Position numbers and translations under genes: made by a program. Positions 32,558 to 41,869 of a stretch of DNA of 64,000 nt are shown here, in pieces. Position 1 is the first letter of the stretch, and every line of letters begins with the position of its first letter. Location: positions 1 through 64,000 of the forward strand of contig JARBJD010000341.1 in NCBI GenBank assembly GCA_033064195.1. Direction: 5' to 3'. This DNA is from Blattamonas nauphoetae. Taxonomy: Eukaryota > Preaxostyla > Oxymonadida. Below the pieces are notes generated by a model. It saw only the letters and a program-made list of their open reading frames with translations. It was not told the origin of the DNA and made no database searches.

Positions 32558-35500
32558 TCATGAAACGACAGTGATTCCGTTGTCGACAGCATCGGGCGCG
32601 ATCCCTTCCAGCGACGATGCAACTGCTGTAAACGAAGGACGCAGTTTCGGATCAACCTGAAGGCACGACGTGATCACTTCTGCCATCGACTTGTTCTCCA
32701 CCTTCTCCATCGCCAGCTCCATCCCCGCTTCCAGCTGCCGATGCGCATTCACTGCGTCCGTCTCCCCGAAGGGAACACAACCAGTCTCTATTTCATACAG
32801 GACCAGGCCAAGCCGAAAAACCCCCACTTGCTGTAGATCGAGTTGCACATGTGCCTTCCCCTCTTCCGGTGCCTGCCATCGCACAGCCTCGTTCATCCCG
32901 TTCTGACCTCCCATTTCTGTCGATGCTCCTGCTGTTCCTGCTCCATTGCTCCTCTCATCTTCCTTGCCTGCATCTTCTCTCACAACACCGCTCCTCTCCG
33001 GTTTCTCAAAGTTCACGTTCAGCGATCCGTCCTTCCCAATCAGAATCCGATGGCTCGTCACATGTCGAAGCATCTCCGAAAACGCTGCCATTCGAGCCAC
33101 CTGGTCCAGTCCGCGTGCAAGCTGGATCTCGCACTGTCGGCGGTTGTGCAGTGCCTTCTTCTCTCGGTGGAGGTGCTCGTACAGCGTTGCCTTCCTCGAC
33201 ACATAGCTCGTCGCAATCACATCGCCACAATGAAGACACTCAGTCATGTCCGTTTCCACTCCCCACAACCCCTTCAACATCTCCTTCTCCACTTTCGTGC
33301 TTTCCACAACGGTGCTCACTTCCATCGTCATTCGGTCTTCGAATTCAACTTCCATCTTCTCGTCGATGGGAGTCAGTTCTTGCGGTTGGGCTGTTGTTGT
33401 GTCCTGTTTGGTCTGCTTCCTTCGTCGCCAGCAGATGAACACGACGATGATGATGAGAAGAAGAAGGCAGACGAGAGACACGAGGAGAGGAAGCCACCAC
33501 TTCATGTTCTCCTTCACTGCTTGTGATCTTCTATTCGCAACGTTCTCTTGGATCAAAAACGATGTCGCTGAGATCTCATCTTTCCCAAATGCCAAACGAC
33601 CGCGCCATTCCCAAGAATCGTCGAACGACGTCAGCGACGAGAGAGGAAGAGAAAGTACAATCTTTGTGTCGTTGAAATAACTTGTCATATTCTGAGTGAG
33701 GAGAAACTGTTCCGGATACCCCTCTTTTCCATCTTTCTTCTTCTCAAACACTTCCAGGAACAGCGAACATGGAATCAGTGTCGTTCCTTCGATGGTTAAA
33801 ATGAATGCCTTTTCTGTCTTGTTCAGCGTGCTCGTCGACGATGACGAGAGTGTTGGGACGAAGAACGGCGAGCGAGAAATTGTTTCTTTCGCTGCCAGCT
33901 GGCAATCACTTGCCGAGATCCACGCTGATGGTGTCTCCACTCCATCTCCTCCATTCAAACTCCCAATCTCAATCTCTCCTCCTTCCGAACATTGAATGTT
34001 GTGGCGAAGAGAGGGAAATGAAGAAGAGAGAGGATTGTTGTCGTGGAAAATCCCGCCTTCAATCGTCAGATTTCCACCTTTCATGTTGATCGTTCCGTGT
34101 GAGAGATGGGTCAGATCTGTTTGTTTGATGATTGTTGTTGCGTGCTTTAGTTTGAGCACGCCAGTGTCCCATTCACACAAATCGGAGCTTGAATCGATGT
34201 TGGAAATTGGAGTTCCTTTTGGTCCAACGAGGGAACACGTCTCGATTGTCAAGTGACCTCCAACCATTCGAATGAAGATCAGCGAAGGAGAGTCGGAGAG
34301 AGCGATGTCAACTTGATGGATCCAGAGGCGACCTCCAGAAACATCAACCATTCCATCTCCAACCAACTTCGTCGATGGTGACACAAATAGTTCGGGCTTT
34401 GTCGAAGGTCCTGATTCAATCACAACTTGATGGTGAGATAAGATTCGCACTTGCTCTGTCTGTGTCGTATTCTGAAGAATCGAGATCGAGAAAGTTGAAA
34501 TCCTTAGACCTTCTACAATCTTCCATCCATCCTCAATCGAAGTGCACGGTCGTAGTTGGTCTCCACAAAACACACTCGAATCAGACGACGAACCAGAATC
34601 GACATAAACGACGAACTTTTTTGGAAGCGAGCCAGTTGCGTTGGAGAGGGCAGAATTGAAGTGGATCTTCCCATCTGCTTCGTTCATCGCTTCAATTGAG
34701 GTGATTGTGTATGTTGTGTTGTGTTGGAGTGTCTGTGGCCATCCTATTGGCAGTTCCAATGATCGAGCTACCGTTTCTGATGAAATTGTGACAATGAAGG
34801 AGAGGGAATCGTTCAGAGTGTATTTCAGTGAGTTCCCAACAATCAGATCTGTTCCAGTCAGCTTCACAAAACATCCTGTGTGGAGATCGTGCGAGAATAT
34901 GAACTCGAGATTTGTGACTTTTGGGGGGAAGGGAATAACGATTGTGATTCCGTTGTTCACAACAAAGTTGCTCTCATCAGCCGAGACTTTCTTCAGAGTG
35001 TATTCTTTCCCAAATTCGACGTGAGTGGTGTTTTCAGATTCTGCAGTCAGAAAACGAACAGAGCAATGTGTTTCATCATCTGCCTCAATCTCTCCAATCG
35101 AAGTCCAACTGCCAGAATCTGTGGTGAGGTTGAGGAAACCAAGATTTGCCCGAAGCTTCCTCCCTTCCAGAGACAGTTCCAATTCTGTGCGATCTGAGTT
35201 CAGCGTTTTGGATGTGCACTTCTCAATGCGAGCTGGTTCCATAGGCGTTTGGAGGCGCGTTGTGATGTCTTCAAAATGTATTGGTGTTGACCCTGTTGCG
35301 AAGCTCACAACTTTGTATTCAGTGTTGTATTCCAGTTGTCCCTTCCTCTTTTCTGTTTCTGTCTCAAATGGATACAGTTGAACTGAATGGACTTTTAGTT
35401 CTCCAGATCCATCTGTTTCAAGATTGATCACTTTCTGATGAGGGGTCGTCGAATCAGAGTGCACAGAATCCAATGTCAGTGTGAATGTGGTTTCACTTGG

Positions 35501-38500
35501 AAGAGAAATCGAATCGAACGAGAGTTCCACGAAGTCCATTCCGACCACATAATTCCTCGTTCTGATGGAGAGGAGCCGACGAGGGACAGGAATTGTTGTG
35601 AAGACCATGTCATTCTCGAACCAAACTGGAGTCGACGCTTTCGTCACACCAACCACTTCGTATTGCGTGTTGTACGACAGATCGACAAAGGATGGATCTG
35701 ACAAGTCGAACAGAACAGCAGACACCACTCCTCGTCCAGCGGCATCGAAAGTTGCTGTCAGAGTGACGTTGTCTGTTGAACTGGAGTTCACAGAGAACGT
35801 CAGAGTGTAATCTCCTTCCATCCCAATCCCAGAAAGAGAGATCGTCGCTGTTTTTTCGTCGGAGGAATATTGAAGAGAAGTATCGAGAGATGTCAGACGA
35901 GCTGGTTCGGCAGGAACTGTGAAATTGACACCTGCATTCACAATAGTAATTTCGCCTGCAACATCGATTTTTGTGATCAGATACGTCGTTTGGAATGAGA
36001 GGAGGGAGTTGGGAATTCCGAAGATCACCTCAGAGTGGGCGTGTGTCGTCGATGAGGATGAACCAGAGAGTTTTCCAGACAGCACTATCTCACCACCAAT
36101 TGGCGTCGATCCAACCATCTTCCGAATTCTCAGATTGAAGTCTTTATCTCCTCCCAACTTCACTCCTTTCAATAACACAATTGCTGATTTTTGTTTGTCT
36201 CCTCCCAGCGAGCATTCTGCCGAGGTGATCCGGATCGGCTCTGACGGAGTGGTGAATGGTAATGCCGATACAACTGCAGTCACTGATGAACTTGCCATTC
36301 CAACAATCGAATATCCCGTTCCATATTTCAGAGTGTTCGTCTTTTTGTTCACTTCCACCAGAACGAAGCCAGCGGAGATGTCATCAGAAGTGACAGGAAG
36401 TTCAACGGTTAAAATGGGCAACTGAGTGGTTTTCAGCGTGAGAGTGAAATCTTCTGATGGCATCCGTGTGCTTGTGAGCGTCAATTTCACAAAATCTGGA
36501 TTGGAGGAATCGAAATCACATGAAATTGATGAAAGAGTTGGTCCGAGTGGCGACTTGAACGTCGATTCTGAGAGTAGGACGTGTTCGTCGTCCTTCCCAT
36601 CCACTTTTAGAATGATCGATCTGATCGTGTATTCTGTACCGTATTGAACTTCTCCATTTCCTCCAATTAAGATAGTTGATGTTCCAGCGATGGCTGAACT
36701 GAACGACATCTCGAAAGTGTCATCAGTTGTCAGTATCACGGTGTATTTCTTGCCAGACGGAAGAGACGATCCAGAAACAGAAAGGACGAAGGAAGATGTG
36801 GTGACCGCCGTTTCAGGAGTCAGTTTGGTGATTCGGGGTGGATGAGGAACATCTATGAAGAGACCAGGTGTCACAAGAATCGATGATGCTTCTGATCCAA
36901 CTGACAATAAATCGTATCGTCCTCCCGACCCAACGTGTGAGTCGTCCTCACTCAACCCAATCGAGAAGTTTACAAAACACTTCGTCGACGTCACGTTGAA
37001 CAGCCCTCCACTCGACTTGATCTCGTCTGATGTTCCTTTCACCACAGCAATGAGTCCCGACGACGATAAAGCACTCCCACTTAGCTCGACAATCAACACG
37101 TCTTTCTTTCCATTTAGCGAACATCCTGCTCCAGTGATTCGAGAAGGTTCAGGCGGAACAGAGAATGTGACTTCGGCATCAACGGCAGAGATTTCTCCAT
37201 CAACCTGCAACTGAGTAATTAGATACGTTGTTTGGAACGAGAGGAGAGGGTTGGGAATTCCGAAGATCACGACAGAGTGGGTATGAGTGGTCGAAGAGGA
37301 AGAACCAGAGAATGTCCCACTCAACACAATATCAGCACCACTTGGAGTCGATCCTTCCATCTTCTGAACTGTCACGTTGAACTTCTTCCCTTCTTCCAAC
37401 TTCACTCCTTTCAATAACACAATCGCTGATTTCTGTTGGACTCCTCCTAACGAGCAATCGGCTGACGTGATCCGAAGAGGCTCTGGCGGAGTTGTGAATG
37501 TGACTGTGCCTGATAGTGTCGCTGCTTCCTCGGGAAGATGACCTTCTGGGAGCCACATCACTTTCGTCACTTCGTATTCTGTCCCCCATTCCAGCCTGAC
37601 TTCCAATGTCGATGGATAAAGTGGAGCGGTGCCTGTCAGAGTTGTTGAATCTGAGCGAGTGAGGGAGATGTTCCATTTCTTCCCTCCTCTTTCAACCTCC
37701 ATCCAGTAATGCTCTTCCCAGAAGTTGACTCCCTGCACAACAATCTCCGTTGTGTTCCAATCTTTCAGATTGGCGTTTGCTGTCCGAACTGTTGGCGGTG
37801 GGAACAAACCTGTTGCGAACGAATGTTTGTGAGGAGCGTATGTTGCGCTGGGAAGAATCCCATTCGGTCCAGACGACACAACAGCTGTTCCGACTGTCGA
37901 CTCTTTCGACGGTTCTCCAAACACGACATGGACAAGTCGAGGAACAAGTGACCCGTTCAGCAGCACTCCCATCGTTCCCTTGATCGCTTCCTGTGTCTGT
38001 ACAATCACTGTCGCCTCGTTGTTTTCGACTGTGACTGTCACAGACTTCACGCTTGGTGTGGAGTCAATCTTCGGCACACGAGAACTGCTGGACTGTGAAT
38101 CCCCGTTGAAAAACACATTTGGTAATCCCGAAGTGGAGTCGCACGATTCGATCATCCTTGCTGTGATTTGGGTTGACGAGTGTCCAAAATAGATGTCCCG
38201 TGCATCTTGCGTGTTCGTTGAGGAGCAGCCCCTGAACTGGAGGAACGAGAGAGACAGGGGGAGCGCAGTGAATAGCGTTAGAGCACCGCCGCGGAGTGAT
38301 CCTGAACAGGCAACAAAGGCACTGTTCGAGATTGTGATGCCACTGGAGTCGACAAGTGCAGCTCCGTCGCTATTTCCCTTTGAGCCATCGAAGAAGCTAA
38401 AGTCGACCACCAACGACACCGAAAAGATGACAGCAAGACTTCCTCCACAATCACCAGCTGAGCAATCAGTGAAAGACGAGTGAGAGACGACAGCGGGGCG

Positions 38501-39793
38501 CTTGTTGTCGTACAGCGATTTGAAGTAGATCGCTCCCCCGTCGTCGTAAGTGGCAGTGCAGGAGCAGCTGAGGAAGAAGCAAGTCCGAACGGTGAGGGAG
38601 GATGCTGTGCAGTCGAGGAAGACCGCTCCTCCGCCGCGATTCGAACCGGCTGCGACGGTAATCTCGTTGAACGTGCAGAGAGTGAACGAGACAGATGTCA
38701 CATCTGAGGACACACTGCCAAGACGGCCATGGATGGTCTGTGTTCGGTTTTCGAATGAGAAATCCAAGTCTTCATTTCTTTCGTGGATGCACGATGAGAA
38801 CGAGGTGTTCAGACACATCACATTCCCTCCCAAGATCGGCGACATCATTCCTGTTCCACTGTCGTGGTTTGTGCTCTGATCAACACAACTCCCAACCATC
38901 AGCTGACACACTTCACTCCCAAACTGCTGGTTGTTGAGTGAGATCCGAGACGAGCAGGTCATGTTCACAAGAGTGCTTGAGAGCAGATCCGTTTCCATTC
39001 GCAGAGTACAACCAGAGGCACTCAAAGACGAGTCGTGTTCCGACACGCCAAATGAGAACAGAGGGCCGGTTCCCCCAATCAATTTTTGAGAGTCCATCCA
39101 CAGAGCAGTCCCAACAACAGTGACGCATTCAGCTTGGCTTGTCCCTGCATCTCCTTTTTCGATGGCGGGAGAAGAGGAAAGTGGTGACTGTAGATGGAGC
39201 AGACCAACAAATGGTGCAACATGGTCCGAGCTCGAGTGGTGTATCACATCTGTCAGGACGATTGTTGATCCAATCGTCGTTCCCTCATTTCCTGACATCA
39301 TGACCATGAAAGGAGAACAATCGCCAGTTGATGTGATCGAGCTTGACGAGAAGTGGACATTCGAGCCAGCAACGGAGCAGATCCCATTTCGTTTGGAGTT
39401 CAGGATGGCGTGAACTCCACTCACCGAAAACGTGCTATTTAGGACCTCAAACATGAATGCTGCGACAGAGGGTCCGTCATTACCCACTTTTGGGGTATGT
39501 GTCGGTTCGCGTTTTGTTGATGTTTCATTTGCAGACCATGAAGAAGGCGCAGAACTTGGTTCGATGTCACGTTGGAACAGTAATCTCGAACTGTCGCCAA
39601 TCAGCGATATCTTTTCTGATCGGATCTCGATGCTGGAGGAGACGACCACATCGTCGACGAGTCTCAAGATCTTCGGTTTGGGACAATCTCCTACCATTCT
39701 GGTTTCATTGCCGGAACTTAGAAGCGATAGAATAGGGTGTGGCGAATGAGAAAGGCAACACAGTGAGGAAAGGATGACAGAAAGAAGTATCAT
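32558..39793 (-). CDS. Giant receptor-like protein: beta-helix, Ig-like repeats, TM, pseudokinase tail (2411 aa)
   Basis: A single uninterrupted frame from an ATG. Residues 1-25 form a signal peptide (ILLSVILSSLCCL). Residues about 100-560 carry right-handed beta-helix repeats (GGAVFLDCTASSLTV). About 570-1690 holds some ten Ig/IPT-like units of 100-120 residues, each opening with a P-x-P-x-R-I-T step. A second beta-helix and an Ig-like juxtamembrane domain follow (about 1740-2090). The membrane span is WWLPLLVSLVCLLLLIIIVVF (about 2098-2120), followed by a basic stop-transfer. The tail from about 2180 is kinase-like: WQAPEE, VFRLGLVLYEIETGCVPF and a C-terminal RPSF are kept, but VAIK, HRD and DFG are all missing. 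It should therefore be catalytically dead. Probably a surface adhesion or sensing protein. Two Ig-like blocks (about 35.9-36.3 and 37.15-37.5 kb) are near duplicates. Confidence 0.85.
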   Translation of the reverse strand: MILLSVILSSLCCLSHSPHPILSLLSSGNETRMVGDCPKPKILRLVDDVVVSSSIEIRSEKISLIGDSSRLLFQRDIEPSSAPSSWSANETSTKREPTHTPKVGNDGPSVAAFMFEVLNSTFSVSGVHAILNSKRNGICSVAGSNVHFSSSSITSTGDCSPFMVMMSGNEGTTIGSTIVLTDVIHHSSSDHVAPFVGLLHLQSPLSSSPAIEKGDAGTSQAECVTVVGTALWMDSQKLIGGTGPLFSFGVSEHDSSLSASGCTLRMETDLLSSTLVNMTCSSRISLNNQQFGSEVCQLMVGSCVDQSTNHDSGTGMMSPILGGNVMCLNTSFSSCIHERNEDLDFSFENRTQTIHGRLGSVSSDVTSVSFTLCTFNEITVAAGSNRGGGAVFLDCTASSLTVRTCFFLSCSCTATYDDGGAIYFKSLYDNKRPAVVSHSSFTDCSAGDCGGSLAVIFSVSLVVDFSFFDGSKGNSDGAALVDSSGITISNSAFVACSGSLRGGALTLFTALPLSLSFLQFRGCSSTNTQDARDIYFGHSSTQITARMIESCDSTSGLPNVFFNGDSQSSSSRVPKIDSTPSVKSVTVTVENNEATVIVQTQEAIKGTMGVLLNGSLVPRLVHVVFGEPSKESTVGTAVVSSGPNGILPSATYAPHKHSFATGLFPPPTVRTANANLKDWNTTEIVVQGVNFWEEHYWMEVERGGKKWNISLTRSDSTTLTGTAPLYPSTLEVRLEWGTEYEVTKVMWLPEGHLPEEAATLSGTVTFTTPPEPLRITSADCSLGGVQQKSAIVLLKGVKLEEGKKFNVTVQKMEGSTPSGADIVLSGTFSGSSSSTTHTHSVVIFGIPNPLLSFQTTYLITQLQVDGEISAVDAEVTFSVPPEPSRITGAGCSLNGKKDVLIVELSGSALSSSGLIAVVKGTSDEIKSSGGLFNVTSTKCFVNFSIGLSEDDSHVGSGGRYDLLSVGSEASSILVTPGLFIDVPHPPRITKLTPETAVTTSSFVLSVSGSSLPSGKKYTVILTTDDTFEMSFSSAIAGTSTILIGGNGEVQYGTEYTIRSIILKVDGKDDEHVLLSESTFKSPLGPTLSSISCDFDSSNPDFVKLTLTSTRMPSEDFTLTLKTTQLPILTVELPVTSDDISAGFVLVEVNKKTNTLKYGTGYSIVGMASSSVTAVVSALPFTTPSEPIRITSAECSLGGDKQKSAIVLLKGVKLGGDKDFNLRIRKMVGSTPIGGEIVLSGKLSGSSSSTTHAHSEVIFGIPNSLLSFQTTYLITKIDVAGEITIVNAGVNFTVPAEPARLTSLDTSLQYSSDEKTATISLSGIGMEGDYTLTFSVNSSSTDNVTLTATFDAAGRGVVSAVLFDLSDPSFVDLSYNTQYEVVGVTKASTPVWFENDMVFTTIPVPRRLLSIRTRNYVVGMDFVELSFDSISLPSETTFTLTLDSVHSDSTTPHQKVINLETDGSGELKVHSVQLYPFETETEKRKGQLEYNTEYKVVSFATGSTPIHFEDITTRLQTPMEPARIEKCTSKTLNSDRTELELSLEGRKLRANLGFLNLTTDSGSWTSIGEIEADDETHCSVRFLTAESENTTHVEFGKEYTLKKVSADESNFVVNNGITIVIPFPPKVTNLEFIFSHDLHTGCFVKLTGTDLIVGNSLKYTLNDSLSFIVTISSETVARSLELPIGWPQTLQHNTTYTITSIEAMNEADGKIHFNSALSNATGSLPKKFVVYVDSGSSSDSSVFCGDQLRPCTSIEDGWKIVEGLRISTFSISILQNTTQTEQVRILSHHQVVIESGPSTKPELFVSPSTKLVGDGMVDVSGGRLWIHQVDIALSDSPSLIFIRMVGGHLTIETCSLVGPKGTPISNIDSSSDLCEWDTGVLKLKHATTIIKQTDLTHLSHGTINMKGGNLTIEGGIFHDNNPLSSSFPSLRHNIQCSEGGEIEIGSLNGGDGVETPSAWISASDCQLAAKETISRSPFFVPTLSSSSTSTLNKTEKAFILTIEGTTLIPCSLFLEVFEKKKDGKEGYPEQFLLTQNMTSYFNDTKIVLSLPLSSLTSFDDSWEWRGRLAFGKDEISATSFLIQENVANRRSQAVKENMKWWLPLLVSLVCLLLLIIIVVFICWRRRKQTKQDTTTAQPQELTPIDEKMEVEFEDRMTMEVSTVVESTKVEKEMLKGLWGVETDMTECLHCGDVIATSYVSRKATLYEHLHREKKALHNRRQCEIQLARGLDQVARMAAFSEMLRHVTSHRILIGKDGSLNVNFEKPERSGVVREDAGKEDERSNGAGTAGASTEMGGQNGMNEAVRWQAPEEGKAHVQLDLQQVGVFRLGLVLYEIETGCVPFGETDAVNAHRQLEAGMELAMEKVENKSMAEVITSCLQVDPKLRPSFTAVASSLEGIAPDAVDNGITVVS

Positions 39794-40353
39794 GAATTCG
39801 AGTTAGTCGAGTTCGTGAAAGATAGATTGATCCCATCCCTTTATTTACAGCATTCACGAATGAAACGAAGAATGCGATTATCAAGATGTTTTAGCCAACT
39901 TAAAACTCGTAATCATAAAAATTGTCAGATTCTCTCCCAAATTGATAGAAGAGGTGACTGAAGACAATCAGATGAAAGAAACAAAAATCATTCTGTGAGT
40001 ATGCGATGACTCGAATCGGATGGCTGCGAGCGATTCTGCGATGTCTGAGCTCAGAAAAGGATGTGTCCCGCAGTTCCTGATCAGAAGTGGATGGATGGAT
40101 TCTGCTGAAGAGGGAAGGGTGGAGGAGGGAGGAAAGGACAACCAGCACAGTTCGGCTTGGATCATCAAGTGTGGGTCTGCTGTGGGAGCATTTCTTGTGA
40201 TGTCGTGGAATTGGCGAATGGGGTGGATTTGGTTGAGAAATGTTGAAACTCCAATTTGAGAGTTGTTCTGGTTGGCAGCGGGATTCTGAAATGTGGCAGT
40301 GCAGTCACACCATGTGCTCGGTGGTGAAATCCGCAACACCACCGGCGCAGGGA
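39794..40353. other. Intergenic region, upstream of the first giant gene
   Basis: Contains the promoter side of the gene starting at 39793. The minus-strand frame 39968-40405 overlaps the end of the next gene; its codon usage is plausible in parts (PIRQFHDITRNAPTADPHLM), so an alternative 3' exon cannot be excluded. Nothing else is supported. Confidence 0.4.
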
Positions 40354-41125
40354 TCAAATAGAAGTGCATTCTGCGAAAAAATTGGCTCGAATTTTCGAGT
40401 TCCATTGCGTGAAAAACTCCGCATTTGGTCCGCCAACACTTTCCATGGGAATTCCGCTGGGCATTGCCCAGGTTTCCACTCCCTCCACGAAGGGAAGAAC
40501 ACAGGTTTCTGGATTACACTTGGCGTAGGCATAGACGACTGCCAGATGTCCCATGTGCGGATAATTTCTTGAGATGAGCTCCTCGTCGACTGTTATGGCT
40601 GGATTGGCTTGAGTGGCACTCACTGTGATGATTCGGTCAATTAGCTCAGATCCTGGGACAATTAGCCGAATAACCTCATCTTCCGTGAGACCGCTGATGG
40701 CGAAATTCCTGGGCATTTCAATCACATCCCGAGCCTTTGTATGGGGACAAAGACTGTTCAAATAAGGCATGGAAAGAACGTCGTCCAAGTTTTTTGCCCT
40801 TAGAATGTCCATCAGATAGCAATAGGGCATCATTTCTCCGATGAGAATCGATTGGGCCTCCGCTTGTTTTAATGCTGGAAGGGCTGCCTTCGCCAAATGA
40901 ATCTTCCCTTTGCAGAGGTTGATCAACGATATTACCTCCTGTCCCGTTAGAATTGCACTTTCCCTTCGTTGAGGAGCTTTCTCTGGTGAGGAAAATGTGG
41001 ATGGTGATTGTTTCACATCCCACACTGCCACCTACAGAGAAATATGAGAAGGAAGATGATCGAACCATTTGTGCGCTAAATTCGGCATCATCAGATATTC
41101 CTGCTGATAAGATACACTCTGTCAT
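40354..41125 (-). CDS. Two-exon hypothetical protein (245 aa)
   Basis: Exon 1 is 41125-41066 (MTECILSAGISDDAEFSAQM) and exon 2 is 41031-40354. They are joined across a 34-nt intron with GTTCGAT at its start and CTCTGTAG at its end, in phase 0. The product is a soluble mixed alpha/beta protein with well-ordered composition throughout (EVISLINLCKGKIHLAKAAL, MGHLAVVYAYAKCNPETCVL) and no low complexity. I do not recognise a family, membrane span or catalytic motif. An AG just before the first ATG (GAATTTCAG) leaves room for a further upstream exon. The coding quality of exon 2 makes it a real gene or a recent relic. Confidence 0.5.
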
Positions 41126-41869
41126 CTGAAATTCGATTACGGGCTATGGACATTCTCTTCATTCCTTTCACGTTGTATGACTACAAGCAGAGAGAACAGG
41201 TAATGTGAGATGAGAGAAAGTCGAATCGAGATCCGATTTTTGTGAAGCGATGAGAGATGTGAATGAAATGTCTCTTAAGGCCTCCGAGATGGGTGATCAC
41301 TCTCCAGTGAAGTGTGGGGACCAAAGTGTATCAACAAATCACACGTTTTGGAGATTCGTTTGAACATCGCTGAAGTCTGTTGATGATGCAATCCACCAAC
41401 GACAGACTGGCCTGGAGCTGCCAGAAAACGAAGACAAGGCGAAGAAAGTCTAAATCGAGAGAGTGACACGATAACGAAAGATATATCCAAATGGGAGTAT
41501 AACGGAGAACTGTGGCTCGGGTGATCCAACTCCGGATCGACACAGAGAGGTTGGGAGAAACCATGAAAAAGGAATATTGAATTGTTAGTGCGACGGAATG
41601 TCATCCAACGTGGATGGAAGGAAGAGAACGAGAGAGAACTGAAAGGGTGGAAAAAGGACTATTGGTCGACACAGACATCAATGACATGGACGGTGATCGA
41701 CGAATGTCTTCATGACGCTGTAAATAGTGTGATGGTGATGTGATTCATTGGATCCCACGTGAGGCGAGTTCATTCCATGCTGAAGGAATGAACAGATGAT
41801 AAGAGACGTACGGTGTTGAGAATGGACGATGTTCTGTGAATTGACGTGTTGAGGAGAGTGCAGATGATC
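41126..41869. other. Intergenic region
   Basis: No gene supported. A minus-strand frame at 41275-41604 is short and lacks any family features. The right part is the 3' flank of the second giant gene. Confidence 0.5.

Noticed and set aside
32670-39749. Many plus-strand open frames opposite the first giant gene
   Set aside because: They are antisense shadows of a long biased coding region, with no family features and mutual overlap. The same holds opposite the second giant gene (41.9-49.2 kb).
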